The notes under the pieces are model-generated. The model searched no databases, was not told the origin of the DNA, and saw only the letters and a list, made by a program, of their open reading frames with translations. DNA of 64,000 bases from Anaeromyxobacter soli. GTDB lineage: Bacteria; Myxococcota; Myxococcia; Myxococcales; Anaeromyxobacteraceae. The DNA lies in assembly GCF_022808855.1 (NCBI RefSeq), contig NZ_JAKZLF010000004.1, positions 124,001-188,000 of the forward strand. The letters are read 5' to 3'. This document shows, piece by piece, positions 44,660 to 53,453 of the stretch; position 1 is the stretch's first letter; each line of letters opens with the position of its first letter. The position numbers were made by a program, and so were the translations under genes.

Positions 44660-45411
44660 GGCCCCACCCTCCCCTCCACCGCCTCGTGCGGGCCCGGCGG
44701 CGGCGGCACCGCCGGGCGCGGAGTGCGCCGCTCGTCGGAGCGGACGCGCCCGTCGCGCATGACGAGCACGCGCGCGGCGTACTCCGCGATGTCGTGCTCG
44801 TGCGTGACGAGCACCACGGTGATCCCGCCGCGCCCGAGCTCCTGCAGGAGCGCCATCACCTCCACGCTCGTGCGGGAGTCGAGGTTTCCGGTGGGCTCGT
44901 CGGCGAGCAGCACGCGCGGACGGTTGACGAGCGCGCGGGCGATGGCGACGCGCTGCTGCTGCCCGCCCGAGAGCTGGTTCGGCAGGTGGTCCGCGCGGTC
45001 GGAGAGCCCCACGCGCGCGAGCGCCTCCTTCGCGCGCGCGTGCCGCTCGGCGGTCGAGATGCCGGCGTAGAGGAGCGGCAGCTCGACGTTCTCGAGCGCG
45101 CTCGTGCGCGCGAGCAGGTTGAAGTTCTGGAACACGAAGCCGAGCGTGCGGTTGCGGATGGCGGCGAGCGCGTCGTTCGGGAGACGCGAGACGTCCTGGC
45201 CCTCTAGCAGGTAGCGACCGCGCGTCGGACGATCCAGGCAGCCGAGGAGGTTCATGAGCGTCGACTTGCCCGAGCCGGAGGCCCCCATCACCGCCACGAA
45301 CTCGCCCTCCTCGACGGTGAGCGTCACGCCCTGCAGCGCGTGCACCTCGACGTCCCCCATCACGTAGGTCCGGGCGACGTCCTCGATCCGGATGAGCGAA
45401 GGTCCCGCCAC
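44656..45411 (-). CDS. ABC transporter ATP-binding protein (MacB/LolD type)
   Basis: 251 residues from GTG 45411. Walker A is [10 protein letters not shown]-loop [11 protein letters not shown], signature [15 protein letters not shown], Walker [13 protein letters not shown] and H-loop VTHEHD. The wording [12 protein letters not shown] is typical of the MacB/LolD group. A Pro-rich tail ([12 protein letters not shown]) is unusual. It lies 9 bases after the adaptor gene and is coupled to the permease. Confidence 0.93.
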   Translation of the reverse strand: MAGPSLIRIEDVARTYVMGDVEVHALQGVTLTVEEGEFVAVMGASGSGKSTLMNLLGCLDRPTRGRYLLEGQDVSRLPNDALAAIRNRTLGFVFQNFNLLARTSALENVELPLLYAGISTAERHARAKEALARVGLSDRADHLPNQLSGGQQQRVAIARALVNRPRVLLADEPTGNLDSRTSVEVMALLQELGRGGITVVLVTHEHDIAEYAARVLVMRDGRVRSDERRTPRPAVPPPPGPHEAVEGRVGP

Positions 45412-45419
45412 GCGCGCTC

Positions 45420-46721
45420 CTAGAACGGCCCGCGCCGGCCGCCGCCCGGGAACCCGCCGCCCGGCGCGCCCCCGCTGCGCGCCGCCTGCGCTTCCGTCAC
45501 CACCGCGTCGCCCGGCTGGACCTCGCCCTTCACGAGCTCGGTCAGCGATCCGTCGGAGACGCCGAGCACCACCGGCACCTGCACCGGACGCCCGGCACGC
45601 ACGACCCAGACGCTCCGATCGCCGGCGCGCCCGCTGCCGCGCCCAGCGCCCGCGCCGCGGGTGCCGTTCGCGCCCTGCCCGGCCGCGCCGGCCGGGGTCG
45701 CCGCCCTGGCGTCCCCGCGCGCGGCGCCTCCGCTCGCCCCCTCGGCCTGGCCGAACCCCGGTGGCGCCCGGAAGCGGAGCGCCGCGTTGGGGATGCGGAC
45801 CACGTCGTCCTTCTCCGCGTAGACGAAGGTCACCGTCGCCGTCATGCCCGGCTTGAGCTTCAGGTCGCCGTTCGGCACGTCCACGACCGCGTCGTAGGTG
45901 ACGACGTTCTGCACCGTCTGCGGCGCGTTCCGGACCTGCCGCACCGCCCCGGAGAAGGCCTCGCCCGGATAGGCGTCCACGGTGAACGTCGCGGTCATGC
46001 CCGCTCGCAGGCGCCCCACGTCGGCCTCGGCGACGTTCGTGTCCACCTGCATCTTCGCGAGGTCCTCGGCGATGACGAAGAGCGTCGGCGCCTGGAGCGA
46101 GGCGGCGACGGTCTGGCCGACGTCCACGTTGCGCGAGATGACCACACCGTCGGTGGGCGAGGCGATCTGCGTGTAGGCGAGGTTCACCTCCGCCTGGTGG
46201 AGCGCCGCGCGCGTCTGCGCGAGCGTGCCCTGCGCGGCCTGCACGCCAGCGCGGGCGCCGTCGGCGTTGGCGCGGGCGGTGTCGAGGTCCGCCCCCGCGA
46301 TGAGGTTCTTCGCGGCGAGCGCCTCCGACCGCCGGAGCTGGCGCTCCGCGTCCGCGGCCTGCGCCCGCGCCTTCGCGAGGTTCCCCTCCGCCGCGACGGT
46401 GTTCGCGCGCGCCTGCTCGACCGCCGCCTGGAAGAGCTGCGGGTCGATGCGCGCGATGACCTGGCCCTTCTTCACCGGCGTGTTGAAGTCGGCGAACAGC
46501 GCCGCGACGCGGCCCGAGACCTGGCTCCCGACCTGGACGGTGACGAGCGCCGAAAGCGTTCCGGTGGCGGTGACCTTGGCCACGATGCGGCCGCGGTCCA
46601 CCCGCGCCGTCTCGAGCTTGGGCTCGGCGTCCGCGGCCCCCGCTCTCCAGCGCCAGATCCCGCCCGCGGCGACGAGGACCGCGAGCGCGGCGGCGATGAG
46701 GATGAGGGTCTTGCGGCTCAT
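45420..46721 (-). CDS. Periplasmic adaptor (MacA/HlyD family)
   Basis: 433 residues. One N-terminal helix (LILIAAALAVLVAAGGIW) is followed by a split lipoyl domain (VGSQVSGRVAALFADFNTPV ... TQIASPTDGVVISRNVDVG). A coiled-coil hairpin of about 100 residues (AAEGNLAKARAQAADAERQL) lies between, then the beta-barrel and membrane-proximal domains. The C-terminal 100 residues contain a long Gly/Ala-rich insert and a GGGFPGGGRRG tail, as in many MacA-like proteins. It is the first gene of the four-gene export operon. Confidence 0.9.
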   Translation of the reverse strand: MSRKTLILIAAALAVLVAAGGIWRWRAGAADAEPKLETARVDRGRIVAKVTATGTLSALVTVQVGSQVSGRVAALFADFNTPVKKGQVIARIDPQLFQAAVEQARANTVAAEGNLAKARAQAADAERQLRRSEALAAKNLIAGADLDTARANADGARAGVQAAQGTLAQTRAALHQAEVNLAYTQIASPTDGVVISRNVDVGQTVAASLQAPTLFVIAEDLAKMQVDTNVAEADVGRLRAGMTATFTVDAYPGEAFSGAVRQVRNAPQTVQNVVTYDAVVDVPNGDLKLKPGMTATVTFVYAEKDDVVRIPNAALRFRAPPGFGQAEGASGGAARGDARAATPAGAAGQGANGTRGAGAGRGSGRAGDRSVWVVRAGRPVQVPVVLGVSDGSLTELVKGEVQPGDAVVTEAQAARSGGAPGGGFPGGGRRGPF

Positions 46722-46859
46722 TTCTGCTCCCTGGAGCCGGCCCCCGACGCCGCCCCGGAACGTGAACCCGCGACGCCCCGGAACGTTACGCCGCTCGTGC
46801 GCGAGGCACGCGGGCGCGGCCTCGGCCGCTTGGGGCCGCGGCGCGGCGACGCCACCCCT

Positions 46860-46879
46860 GCGGCCGTCCGGACGGCCGC
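46860..46879. terminator. 20-bp perfect palindrome between operons
   Basis: GCGGCCGTCCGGACGGCCGC lies 44 bases past the stop of the leftward PT-repeat lipoprotein gene and 139 bases before the adaptor start. It could be a terminator without T tract or a regulator site. Confidence 0.4.
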
Positions 46880-46905
46880 CCGGCCTTCGAGTACAGGTGA
46901 GAGAC

Positions 46906-46937
46906 GCTAGTCACCCGCGAGGCTAGTCACCTGCGAG
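46906..46937. repeat. 16-bp tandem duplication over a gene 3' end
   Basis: Two adjacent copies of GCTAGTCACC[C/T]GCGAG at 46906-46921 and 46922-46937, differing at one base. The right copy contains the last codons and stop of the lipoprotein gene; the left copy repeats them just after the stop. Confidence 0.8.
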
Positions 46938-48194
46938 CAGGCGCGGCCACCAGCGGAAGGCGCACCCGTCCGCCGCGGACTGCTGCACCACCGTGCCGTC
47001 CCAGCCCTGGTCCACGCTGCCGGTGACGCAACTCGAGCCGTCCTCGTGGAGCGTGACCCGCCCGCACAGGCGCCCGGTGGGCGACACGAGATCGATGCGC
47101 TGCGTGCAGTCCGGAGCGCTCCGACCGGCGGGCTCGAGCGCCGCGTAGCCGCGGTTCCCGCGCGTGAACCGGAACGTCCAGCCGGTGCGAGAGGCGAGCC
47201 ACGCGGGCGGGTCCTCGCGTGCGAAGGAGAGGTGCGCGAGGCGCAGGGTGTACGCGCCGTTCTCGACGAGCACGAGCGAGCCGTCGAGGAGCGGCCGGAA
47301 ATATCGAGGCTCCTCCCGGCCCGACAGCCAGCGCATGGCCTCGATGCCGTCGTCGGACACGGAGGTGGTCCCGTCGGGCGCGACCCACTGCAAGAAGGCT
47401 CCGGCGTTGTACGACCAGGTGAGCGCCTCGCCGCGGTTCGACACGCCGCCGGCGATGAGGTTCATGCGCCCGTCGCCTCCGCGCGACACCCAGTCGCCCG
47501 AGGCGGAGACGCGCGTCAGGTTGGTCCAGAAGCTCGGGTTGCTCCAGAACTCCCGCCACTCGACGAAGAGGGCTCCTCCGCCGGCGGGGTCCTGCTGCAG
47601 GTCCCACCGGGCGGCCGCGACCCATTCGTCGTGGTACGTGACCTCGACGGTCCGGAGCAGGAGACCCGAGGGTGAGAACGTCAGCACGGCGAGGCCCTCG
47701 ATCCCGCTCTGCTGCCTCGGGATCGTCACCGCCCCCTGCCAGCCTGAAGGCTGGGTGTAGAGCGGCCACGCGCTGAACGCCGAGCGCGGCGTGCCGTCGG
47801 CGGTGAACGCCCGCCACGCGCCGTTGCCGGCGCCGTCGCGCGCGCCGAGCGCGACCGCGCCGGTGCCGTCGGAGGTGCCTGTGAAGCAGGCGAAGCCGGC
47901 GGGCGGCACGAGCGTCGCGCGAACCGGCTCCGGCGCGGACGCGGGCACGAGGCCCTCGCATTCGGCGGCCGAGTCGAGCCGCTCGAACGTGACGGTGGGG
48001 GTTGGCGTCGGCGTCGGCGTCGGCGTGGGGGTGGGCTCCGGCGTGGGCGTCGGAGTCGGCTCCGGGGTCGGCGTCGGAGTCGGGGTGGGCTCCGGGGTCG
48101 GCGTCGGCTCGGGGGTCGTCGTGGGGCTCTTGTCGCCCCCGGACCCGCACGCCGCGCACAGCACGAGCAGGACGGCGAAGACGCGCAGCAGCAT
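46923..48194 (-). CDS. Lipoprotein with Pro-Thr/Glu repeat stalk
   Basis: 423 residues. The signal peptide is [16 protein letters not shown] with lipobox LCAAC. A stalk of PTPTPEPTP-type repeats fills about residues 23-66, then a beta-rich domain with WxxxxPDG-like blades ([36 protein letters not shown]) that may be a propeller. The stalk would lift the domain off the outer membrane. The family is not recognised. The repeat tract is a likely site of slippage. The ATG at 48194 has GGAGG upstream. Confidence 0.75.
   Translation of the reverse strand: MLLRVFAVLLVLCAACGSGGDKSPTTTPEPTPTPEPTPTPTPTPEPTPTPTPEPTPTPTPTPTPTPTVTFERLDSAAECEGLVPASAPEPVRATLVPPAGFACFTGTSDGTGAVALGARDGAGNGAWRAFTADGTPRSAFSAWPLYTQPSGWQGAVTIPRQQSGIEGLAVLTFSPSGLLLRTVEVTYHDEWVAAARWDLQQDPAGGGALFVEWREFWSNPSFWTNLTRVSASGDWVSRGGDGRMNLIAGGVSNRGEALTWSYNAGAFLQWVAPDGTTSVSDDGIEAMRWLSGREEPRYFRPLLDGSLVLVENGAYTLRLAHLSFAREDPPAWLASRTGWTFRFTRGNRGYAALEPAGRSAPDCTQRIDLVSPTGRLCGRVTLHEDGSSCVTGSVDQGWDGTVVQQSAADGCAFRWWPRLLAGD
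47998..48124. repeat. Hexamer-rich repeat tract encoding the Pro-Thr stalk
   Basis: About 127 bases of GGCGTC / GGGGTC / GGCTCC units, in frame with Pro-Thr and Pro-Glu dipeptides of the lipoprotein on the minus strand. Unit number could vary between strains. Confidence 0.75.
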
Positions 48195-48578
48195 GTGCCA
48201 CCTCCTCGCTGCGCAGAAGTCTCGCGCGTTCGCGTGAAGCCGTCACGCGGCGAGCGCTCGCAACGGCTACGTCCTCTCGACGGCGCTGCGCCGGCCGGGT
48301 TCACCCCGAGGCGAGTCGCATGTTGCACGCTGCGTGCACCCCTTCGGCGGCCTCCGACGAGGACGACGCCGCCGTGACCGCCGCAGTCGTGCGTGCCGCG
48401 CGCGCCGGGAGCGGGCGCACCCCGACCCCGGAGCGCCCGCGCCTGCGCTCGTCCGGGCGCTCGAGCGAGCTCGCCCGCCGGGCGCCAGCCGCGTCGCCGC
48501 GCCTCGCCGGGATGGCGTGACTAGCCTCTGGCGAAGGCGCGGCCCTCTCCTCCACCCGCGCCCGCAAAGGAGGCACTC
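48195..48578. other. 384-base intergenic region
   Basis: This divides the leftward lipoprotein from the rightward DUF1540 gene. It contains a 15-base dyad, TGCACGCTGCGTGCA, at 48324-48338 and an AAAGGAGG ribosome site just before 48579. Frames here look like GC-driven noise, and I see no clear promoter pair. Confidence 0.4.
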
Positions 48579-48869
48579 ATGGCATCGGCGATGCCGGTGA
48601 TCTCGAGCTGCGAGGTGTCGAGCTGCTTCTACAACGCAGGCAAGATGTGCCACGCGCCCGCCATCAACGTCGGGAGCGACCACGCTGCCTGCGATGCGTT
48701 CATGGCGGACGGAAAGGGGCGCCACAGCGCCCGCAAGGACGTCGGGACCGTGGGCGCCTGCCACATCGAGGAGTGCCGCTTCAACGACGCGATGACGTGC
48801 GCCGCGTCGGCGATCGTGGTGCTGGGCCACAGCGGACACGCGGACTGCGGCACCTACCAGCACCGCTGA
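48579..48869 (+). CDS. DUF1540 tandem-repeat cysteine-rich protein
   Basis: 96 residues with two DUF1540 units. In the first, SSCEVSSCFYNAGKMCHAPA is followed by DHAACDAF; in the second, GACHIEECRFNDAMTCAASA is followed by HADCGTY. Each has four cysteines suited to one metal ion. The function of the family is unknown. AAAGGAGG about six bases before the ATG fixes the start. It is followed after 88 bases by the ssrA promoter hairpin. Confidence 0.82.
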   Translation: MASAMPVISSCEVSSCFYNAGKMCHAPAINVGSDHAACDAFMADGKGRHSARKDVGTVGACHIEECRFNDAMTCAASAIVVLGHSGHADCGTYQHR

Positions 48870-48947
48870 GCGGCGCCCGGCCGGGTCCTCCCGGACGCAA
48901 GCGCCCGGACGTGCCACCGAGCCGCCGTCCGCTTCCGTGCTAGGATG

Positions 48948-48976
48948 CCGCCGCCGCTTGACTAAAGCGGCGGCGG
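48948..48976 (+). terminator. 12-bp stem hairpin overlapping the ssrA -35 region
   Basis: CCGCCGCCGCTT and AAGCGGCGGCGG pair perfectly across the loop GACTA, followed by TCTT. It could terminate the DUF1540 transcript. The -35 box of ssrA lies in its apex. Confidence 0.6.
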
Positions 48977-48985
48977 TCTTATGAA
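48958..48985 (+). promoter_or_regulatory. ssrA promoter
   Basis: TTGACT at 48958-48963 and TATGAA at 48980-48985, 16 bases apart. Transcription would begin near 48992, just before the mature tmRNA 5' end at 49009. Confidence 0.65.
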
Positions 48986-49008
48986 AAGGACTGTCAGTTC
49001 GCAGATTT

Positions 49009-49360
<352 letters not shown>

Positions 49361-49363
49361 GCA

Positions 49364-49391
49364 AGCCCGCGGGAACGCGGGCTTTTGTTTT
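49364..49391 (+). terminator. Terminator of the reconstituted ssrA, island-borne
   Basis: An 8-bp stem AGCCCGCG/CGCGGGCT with a GGAA loop and the tail TTTGTTTT, directly after attL. It was presumably carried in by the island to replace the host terminator now past attR. Confidence 0.85.
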
Positions 49392-49403
49392 CTGGGCGTG
49401 AGC

Positions 49404-49426
49404 AGGTCCCTACGTAGGTCCCTACG
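49404..49426 (+). repeat. Two candidate integrase arm sites near attL
   Basis: AGGTCCCTACG occurs at 49404-49414 and 49416-49426, 12 bases apart. A third copy lies at 60900-60910 near attR, in the same orientation. The placement just inside both att sites fits arm-type binding sites of a lambda-like integrase. Confidence 0.55.
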
Positions 49427-49826
49427 GTGATCGCCCGTCCCCCAGGAAGATGTACCGGTCGTCCGCCTTGTCCTCGCGCGCGAGGCCACGTGCTTCGAGC
49501 CGCTTCCAGACCTTGTTCGCGCTTCCGGTCCGGTATCCATGCTCGTCGTCCGTCCGCGACGACCGGAGGCGCAAGCCGGAGTCCGCGACGACACGCGCGA
49601 ACAGTGCCTCGGGAATCCCCTTGGCCGAGTGCTCCTCCCCGCAGTTGTACTTGAGCATGACGACCTGGATCCAACCGCCTCCGACCTCAAGGAACACGGC
49701 CTCGAACCAGTCGAGCTTTTTCGAGCACGGGACGCGGTAGATCCATCGCGGCCCTTCGCGCTCAAGGTCGACGGTGTAGCCGCGTTGGATCCCGTCTCGG
49801 CCCACCGCGTGAACTCTGAAGGACAC
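49422..49826 (-). CDS. Hypothetical island protein
   Basis: 134 residues from GTG. The N-terminal part looks like a beta-rich domain (VHAVGRDGIQRGYTVDLERE). The C-terminal part resembles a small winged helix (SANKVWKRLEARGLAREDKADDRYIFL). I do not recognise the family. It follows the membrane protein at 49830 with a 3-base gap, so the two form one leftward unit ending against the arm sites. Its stop codon lies within the second arm-site copy. Confidence 0.6.
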   Translation of the reverse strand: MSFRVHAVGRDGIQRGYTVDLEREGPRWIYRVPCSKKLDWFEAVFLEVGGGWIQVVMLKYNCGEEHSAKGIPEALFARVVADSGLRLRSSRTDDEHGYRTGSANKVWKRLEARGLAREDKADDRYIFLGDGRSP

Positions 49827-49829
49827 GCC

Positions 49830-50195
49830 TCACTCGGACTTCTGGCGGCCGAAGATGTACCCGGTCACGAGCGACAGCAGCCCGATGATTGCGGAGTCCA
49901 GCTTGCCCCGAAGCTGCAGCAGGATAGCCGCGCCAAGAATCCCAGCGAGCAGAGCGTATCGCGCCAGCGCGTTCAGAACTTCGAGACGATGCTGATTTAC
50001 CTGCCCCGCGCGAAAGCCGCCAAGAAGTTCTCCGACCTTCTCTGAAGCGGCCTTGCCATTCGGGCCGTTCAGGAATCGGAAAATGTAGTAGCCGAGGCCC
50101 GCGTTAGGCGGCATCGGCTCCGGGTCCGTCTGGACCTCGACCGATGGTGGCGCATCTGGCTCTTGCTTCACGGTAGCAAGCTTGGTGTCGGACAC
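49830..50195 (-). CDS. Small island protein with two C-terminal membrane helices
   Basis: 121 residues from GTG 50195, with AGGAGGAG before it. The N-terminal half is polar and acidic (VKQEPDAPPSVEVQTDPEP). The C-terminal half has two hydrophobic helices (YALLAGILGAAILLQL and LDSAIIGLLSLVTGYIFG). The family is unknown; phage or plasmid accessory membrane proteins look alike. It is divergent from the restriction gene at 50383, and the 187-base gap contains TTGACA at 50348, a possible -35 box for that gene. Confidence 0.6.
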   Translation of the reverse strand: MSDTKLATVKQEPDAPPSVEVQTDPEPMPPNAGLGYYIFRFLNGPNGKAASEKVGELLGGFRAGQVNQHRLEVLNALARYALLAGILGAAILLQLRGKLDSAIIGLLSLVTGYIFGRQKSE

Positions 50196-50382
50196 GGCTC
50201 CTCCTGAGGTTCGATACAACGCGCCTCTGACGAGGAGTGTGTGTTGCCAACCAAGTGCAGACAGCGGACGGGCCAAACACAGCCTCCTCGCCCCGCCCCT
50301 GCTCCCGAACGCTCCACACTGGGGGAGGGGGCGGGGGGAGCGTGCGGTTGACAGCCCGCCTGGGGCCTGCTCACCTGCCGGC

Positions 50383-51267
50383 ATGCCTTCCGCTCATTAC
50401 CGCGGCGCCCCCGGTCCGACGTGGCTCGCGATCACGCGGGCGCTCGTCCAGGAACACCCCCTCTTCAGCGACCCAAGCACTCTGCTATCCCGCGTTACCG
50501 AGGCCTGGGATGCGGTTTGGGGAACGCAGGTTGGGGTTGCCCCGCTCGCCATTCCGTTTGCGGAGTTGGACCCCCGGGCTGCGATCGTAGGCGACTTCTT
50601 CGAAACCCTGCTCTCGTATCGCTTGGCGCAGTCGGGCGAGTGGCGTCGCGGCACCTCCGCCGAGAAGGACCTGATCTACCTCGGGAAGGCTGAGGGTGAC
50701 CTTGACACCGAGATAAAGACGTCCGGACAGGCCGGCGGGTACATCTACGGTAACCGGAGCTACGCTCAGCCAGACAAAGAAGGCAAGCTCGAGTCAGCCG
50801 CCCGCAAGAAGCGCGCCGGGTACTACCTGTGCGTCAACTTCCATGGCAGCGCCATTTTCCGCGTGCGAGTCGGCTGGATTGATGCGGAGGACTGGGAGCC
50901 GCAGAAGGCGCCGACCGGCCAAATGGCAGGCCTCAAGAAGCATGTCTACGAGTACAAGCTGCTCGAAGTTCCGGGTGACCATTATCTCGGCGCACCGCTC
51001 CGGGTGGTGGATGGAGTGGGCTCGAAGCGGCTCGGTACTCTTGCGGACGCCGGGTTTCAAAGCGTCGGTGACGTCGCCCTCCGCCTTCAGGCTGCCGCCC
51101 TCGACCCGAAGCGCTGGGCTTCACTTCCGCAGGCCGAGCGAGCCCGGGTCCTTGATGTCACCCCCGAGGTCGGTGACATACTGAGGGTCGTGGTCGGAAC
51201 GGATTACTTTGATGCCGCTTGGCCGTTCACCGTCCGCCGCAAGTCACAACAGCGAAGTCTGCGCTGA
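50383..51267 (+). CDS. Type II restriction endonuclease, ScaI-like
   Basis: 294 residues. The catalytic PD-(D/E)xK core is visible as SAEKDLIYLGKAEGDLDTEIKTSG (in parts: the Asp of EKDLIYL and the ExK of TEIKTSG), followed by GGYIYGNRSYAQ. Later motifs AGYYLCVNFHG, RVGWIDAEDW and QKAPTGQMAGLKKHVYEYKL match what I recall of the ScaI family (AGTACT cutters). A helix-hairpin-helix-like region (GSKRLGTLADAGFQSVGDVA) ends the protein. Its 3' end overlaps the convergent methyltransferase by 24 bases. Confidence 0.72.
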   Translation: MPSAHYRGAPGPTWLAITRALVQEHPLFSDPSTLLSRVTEAWDAVWGTQVGVAPLAIPFAELDPRAAIVGDFFETLLSYRLAQSGEWRRGTSAEKDLIYLGKAEGDLDTEIKTSGQAGGYIYGNRSYAQPDKEGKLESAARKKRAGYYLCVNFHGSAIFRVRVGWIDAEDWEPQKAPTGQMAGLKKHVYEYKLLEVPGDHYLGAPLRVVDGVGSKRLGTLADAGFQSVGDVALRLQAAALDPKRWASLPQAERARVLDVTPEVGDILRVVVGTDYFDAAWPFTVRRKSQQRSLR

Positions 51268-52251
51268 TCCAGCCGCGCGCTCGCGCTGATACTGTCGGAA
51301 CCGCTCGACGGCGAGGGCGCAGTAGCGTTCGCTGATCTCCACGCCTAGGAACACCCTCGCGTTCCCAACAGCGGCAATGCCGGCCGACCCGGAGCCCGAG
51401 AACGGATCAATAACAACATCGCCCGGCTCCGAGGACACCTTCACTATACGGTCAACAACTGCCAGCGGGAACTGAGCAGGGTGTGGCGTTCGCTCCCGCG
51501 ATGACCTGTTGCGTCCGGTGGTGACCTTGGGGATGGACCAAACGTCGGACGGATTCTTCCCGAGCGGGTTGCACCGGAGTTTCCCATTCTTCTTCTGGTT
51601 CGGGTACTTCACGTTGGGGTCTCGAACCAGGTCCAAGTTGAAAACGTAGTTGCGCTCGTCCTTTACGTAGTAAAGCCACTTCTCGTTTCTTGGGCAAAAT
51701 GTCTGCTTAGTCGATACCCCGGCGCCGTACGTCCAGACAATTTCCTGATTGAAGAAGAACGGGGAGCGGTCCCACAGCATGTACGGCAGCGGCACCGCCT
51801 TGGCCTTCCCGGGAACCGATACGTACCCGAGGTTGAGCCACAACGCGCCATCTGGTGTTGCGATGTTGTGGATGGCTCCCATCCACTCCGAGCACCACTG
51901 CAAGTACTCAGGCAGGGGGCGCGGCTTCTCGTACTCCTTCCCGATGTTGTACGGCGGCGACGTTAGGCAAAGCCGTGCCGTGACGCCCGCTTGGTGAAGT
52001 CGACGCAGCAGCGGTAGCGAGTCTCCGCAGTACAGGATGTATCCGTCCGCCGCGAAGTAGGGTTCGCCCACATCGCTCCGAAGCTGGGCAACCAACCGCT
52101 CGAACTCTACCGACGCCAAGCTGGCGTGGTCTCCTTGGACTCGCGTGAGCAGATGACGAGGAGCAACGGTGGTTGGCTGATGGCGCGGTGGCGCGAGTTT
52201 GCTGGCCGGCTGCACTCTGTCTCCGTAGCATGGCGGTCCGACACGGGTCAT
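51244..52251 (-). CDS. Restriction-modification DNA methyltransferase (SPPY type, probably m4C)
   Basis: 335 residues from ATG 52251; a GTG at 52215 with GGAG five bases upstream may be the real start. Motif IV is CLTSPPYNIGKEYE, where SPPY favours N4-cytosine methylation. Motif I, DPFSGSGSAGIAAVGNA, comes late, giving beta order. The S-P-P-Y enzyme next to a ScaI-like nuclease forms a complete type II system. The tail-to-tail layout may let antisense transcription balance the two enzymes. Confidence 0.85.
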   Translation of the reverse strand: MTRVGPPCYGDRVQPASKLAPPRHQPTTVAPRHLLTRVQGDHASLASVEFERLVAQLRSDVGEPYFAADGYILYCGDSLPLLRRLHQAGVTARLCLTSPPYNIGKEYEKPRPLPEYLQWCSEWMGAIHNIATPDGALWLNLGYVSVPGKAKAVPLPYMLWDRSPFFFNQEIVWTYGAGVSTKQTFCPRNEKWLYYVKDERNYVFNLDLVRDPNVKYPNQKKNGKLRCNPLGKNPSDVWSIPKVTTGRNRSSRERTPHPAQFPLAVVDRIVKVSSEPGDVVIDPFSGSGSAGIAAVGNARVFLGVEISERYCALAVERFRQYQRERAAGSAQTSLL

Positions 52252-52265
52252 CGCCGCGAGGGCTT

Positions 52266-53453
52266 TCAGCGCCCATCACCGGTGAGGAGGGCCCATCTGT
52301 GCTCGACGAGTGGCACCGTCGCCTCGACTTGCATGTGTGTGTACCGCTCCGTCGCCTTCGTGTCGGCGTGCCCTAGCATCAAGGCGATGGCCTTCTGGCT
52401 GGCGCCGAGGACAGCGTAGCTCGACCCGGAGGTGTGGCGTGCGCCGTGAGACGTGATCTCGCGGACGCCCGCCTCGCGGGACAGTTCCCGGTACCACCGG
52501 TTGAGGCTGTTGTTGGCGAGCGGCCCGCCATCGGGGCCCGGGAAGAGCAACTGGCCCTCCACCTTGAACATCCAGACCTTGAGCTCGTCGGCGACGCCGC
52601 GCGGTATCACATGGAAGCGTGCGCGCCGGTTCTTGGGCGTCGTGATCGCCTTCCGTGCCATCGACCGCCGCACCCACGGCCCTGGGGCGCTCAGGTCAAG
52701 GTCCTGCTTCTCGAGCGCCCTCAATTCACCGAAGCGGATTCCGACAACGAGCTGGACCAGGAGCGGCATGTAGCGCTCCGGGTGCCGGGCGCGCCAGCTC
52801 TCCCGAAGGAGCGCCATCGCCTTCGCCTCTTCCGCTGGCGTCCACCATGCCCGCGACTCCTCCGGTGTGGTCTCCGCCTTGAGCCAGGCGGACGGTGTGA
52901 TCGGGTTCGTCGGCACGTGCTTGTACTCGACGGCCTTCTGGAAGATGCGCCGGAGGACCGACACGTGGTTGTTGATCGTGTGCGCACCGTAGCCGACGCC
53001 GTACTGGTGCTCTTGCTGTCGCTTGAGCGCCTTGTACTGGTCGATCAGGCGCGCGTCGATGTCGCGTAGCTGCCGTGCCCCGAAGAACGGCACGAGGTGG
53101 TTGTCGAGAATCGAGCGGTCCGTCTCCACGCCGCTCTCGCGCTTGTCGGGGGCCACGCATGTCTTGAACCACTCCTCGGCGAAGGCGGCGAAGCTGAGCC
53201 CCGGCCCCCGCTGGGAGCGTTCACGCGATTCGAGCGCATCAAGGAATTGTGCGACCTCCCCGCGAGTGACGGCCTCGCGCGCCGCGTTGTGAAGGTCGCG
53301 AAAGACTCGCACCGCCTCCGCCTTGCTCTTCGCGGGGAAGGGAACGCCGCGCGCCTTGAGCTGCGCGTCATCCGCAGGAGCCTCGTCCACGAAGTTGATC
53401 CATCTGTCGATGCCACCGCGAACCTGAAGACGCTTCCTCCACACGATGCTCAT
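52266..53453 (-). CDS. int: Tyrosine-type site-specific integrase
   Basis: 395 residues. An N-terminal arm domain (residues 1-95) is followed by a SAM-like core-binding domain (LSFAAFAEEWFKTCVAP to YGAHTINNHVSVLRRIFQ) and the catalytic domain. Catalytic residues appear as Arg in VGIRFGELRAL, the His-x-x-Arg box SHGARHTSGSSYA, His in MLGHADTKATERYTHMQ and Tyr in ERYTH. It should integrate and excise the island at ssrA. GGAGG precedes the ATG at 53453. The excisionase-like gene overlaps its start by 86 bases. Confidence 0.92.
   Translation of the reverse strand: MSIVWRKRLQVRGGIDRWINFVDEAPADDAQLKARGVPFPAKSKAEAVRVFRDLHNAAREAVTRGEVAQFLDALESRERSQRGPGLSFAAFAEEWFKTCVAPDKRESGVETDRSILDNHLVPFFGARQLRDIDARLIDQYKALKRQQEHQYGVGYGAHTINNHVSVLRRIFQKAVEYKHVPTNPITPSAWLKAETTPEESRAWWTPAEEAKAMALLRESWRARHPERYMPLLVQLVVGIRFGELRALEKQDLDLSAPGPWVRRSMARKAITTPKNRRARFHVIPRGVADELKVWMFKVEGQLLFPGPDGGPLANNSLNRWYRELSREAGVREITSHGARHTSGSSYAVLGASQKAIALMLGHADTKATERYTHMQVEATVPLVEHRWALLTGDGR

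Noticed and set aside
47998-48124. CRISPR-like repeat tract
   Set aside because: Hexamer units without spacers, in frame with a Pro-Thr stalk.
48267-48917. Leftward frame opposite the DUF1540 gene
   Set aside because: Arg-rich, no ribosome site, antisense to a gene with a clear cysteine pattern.
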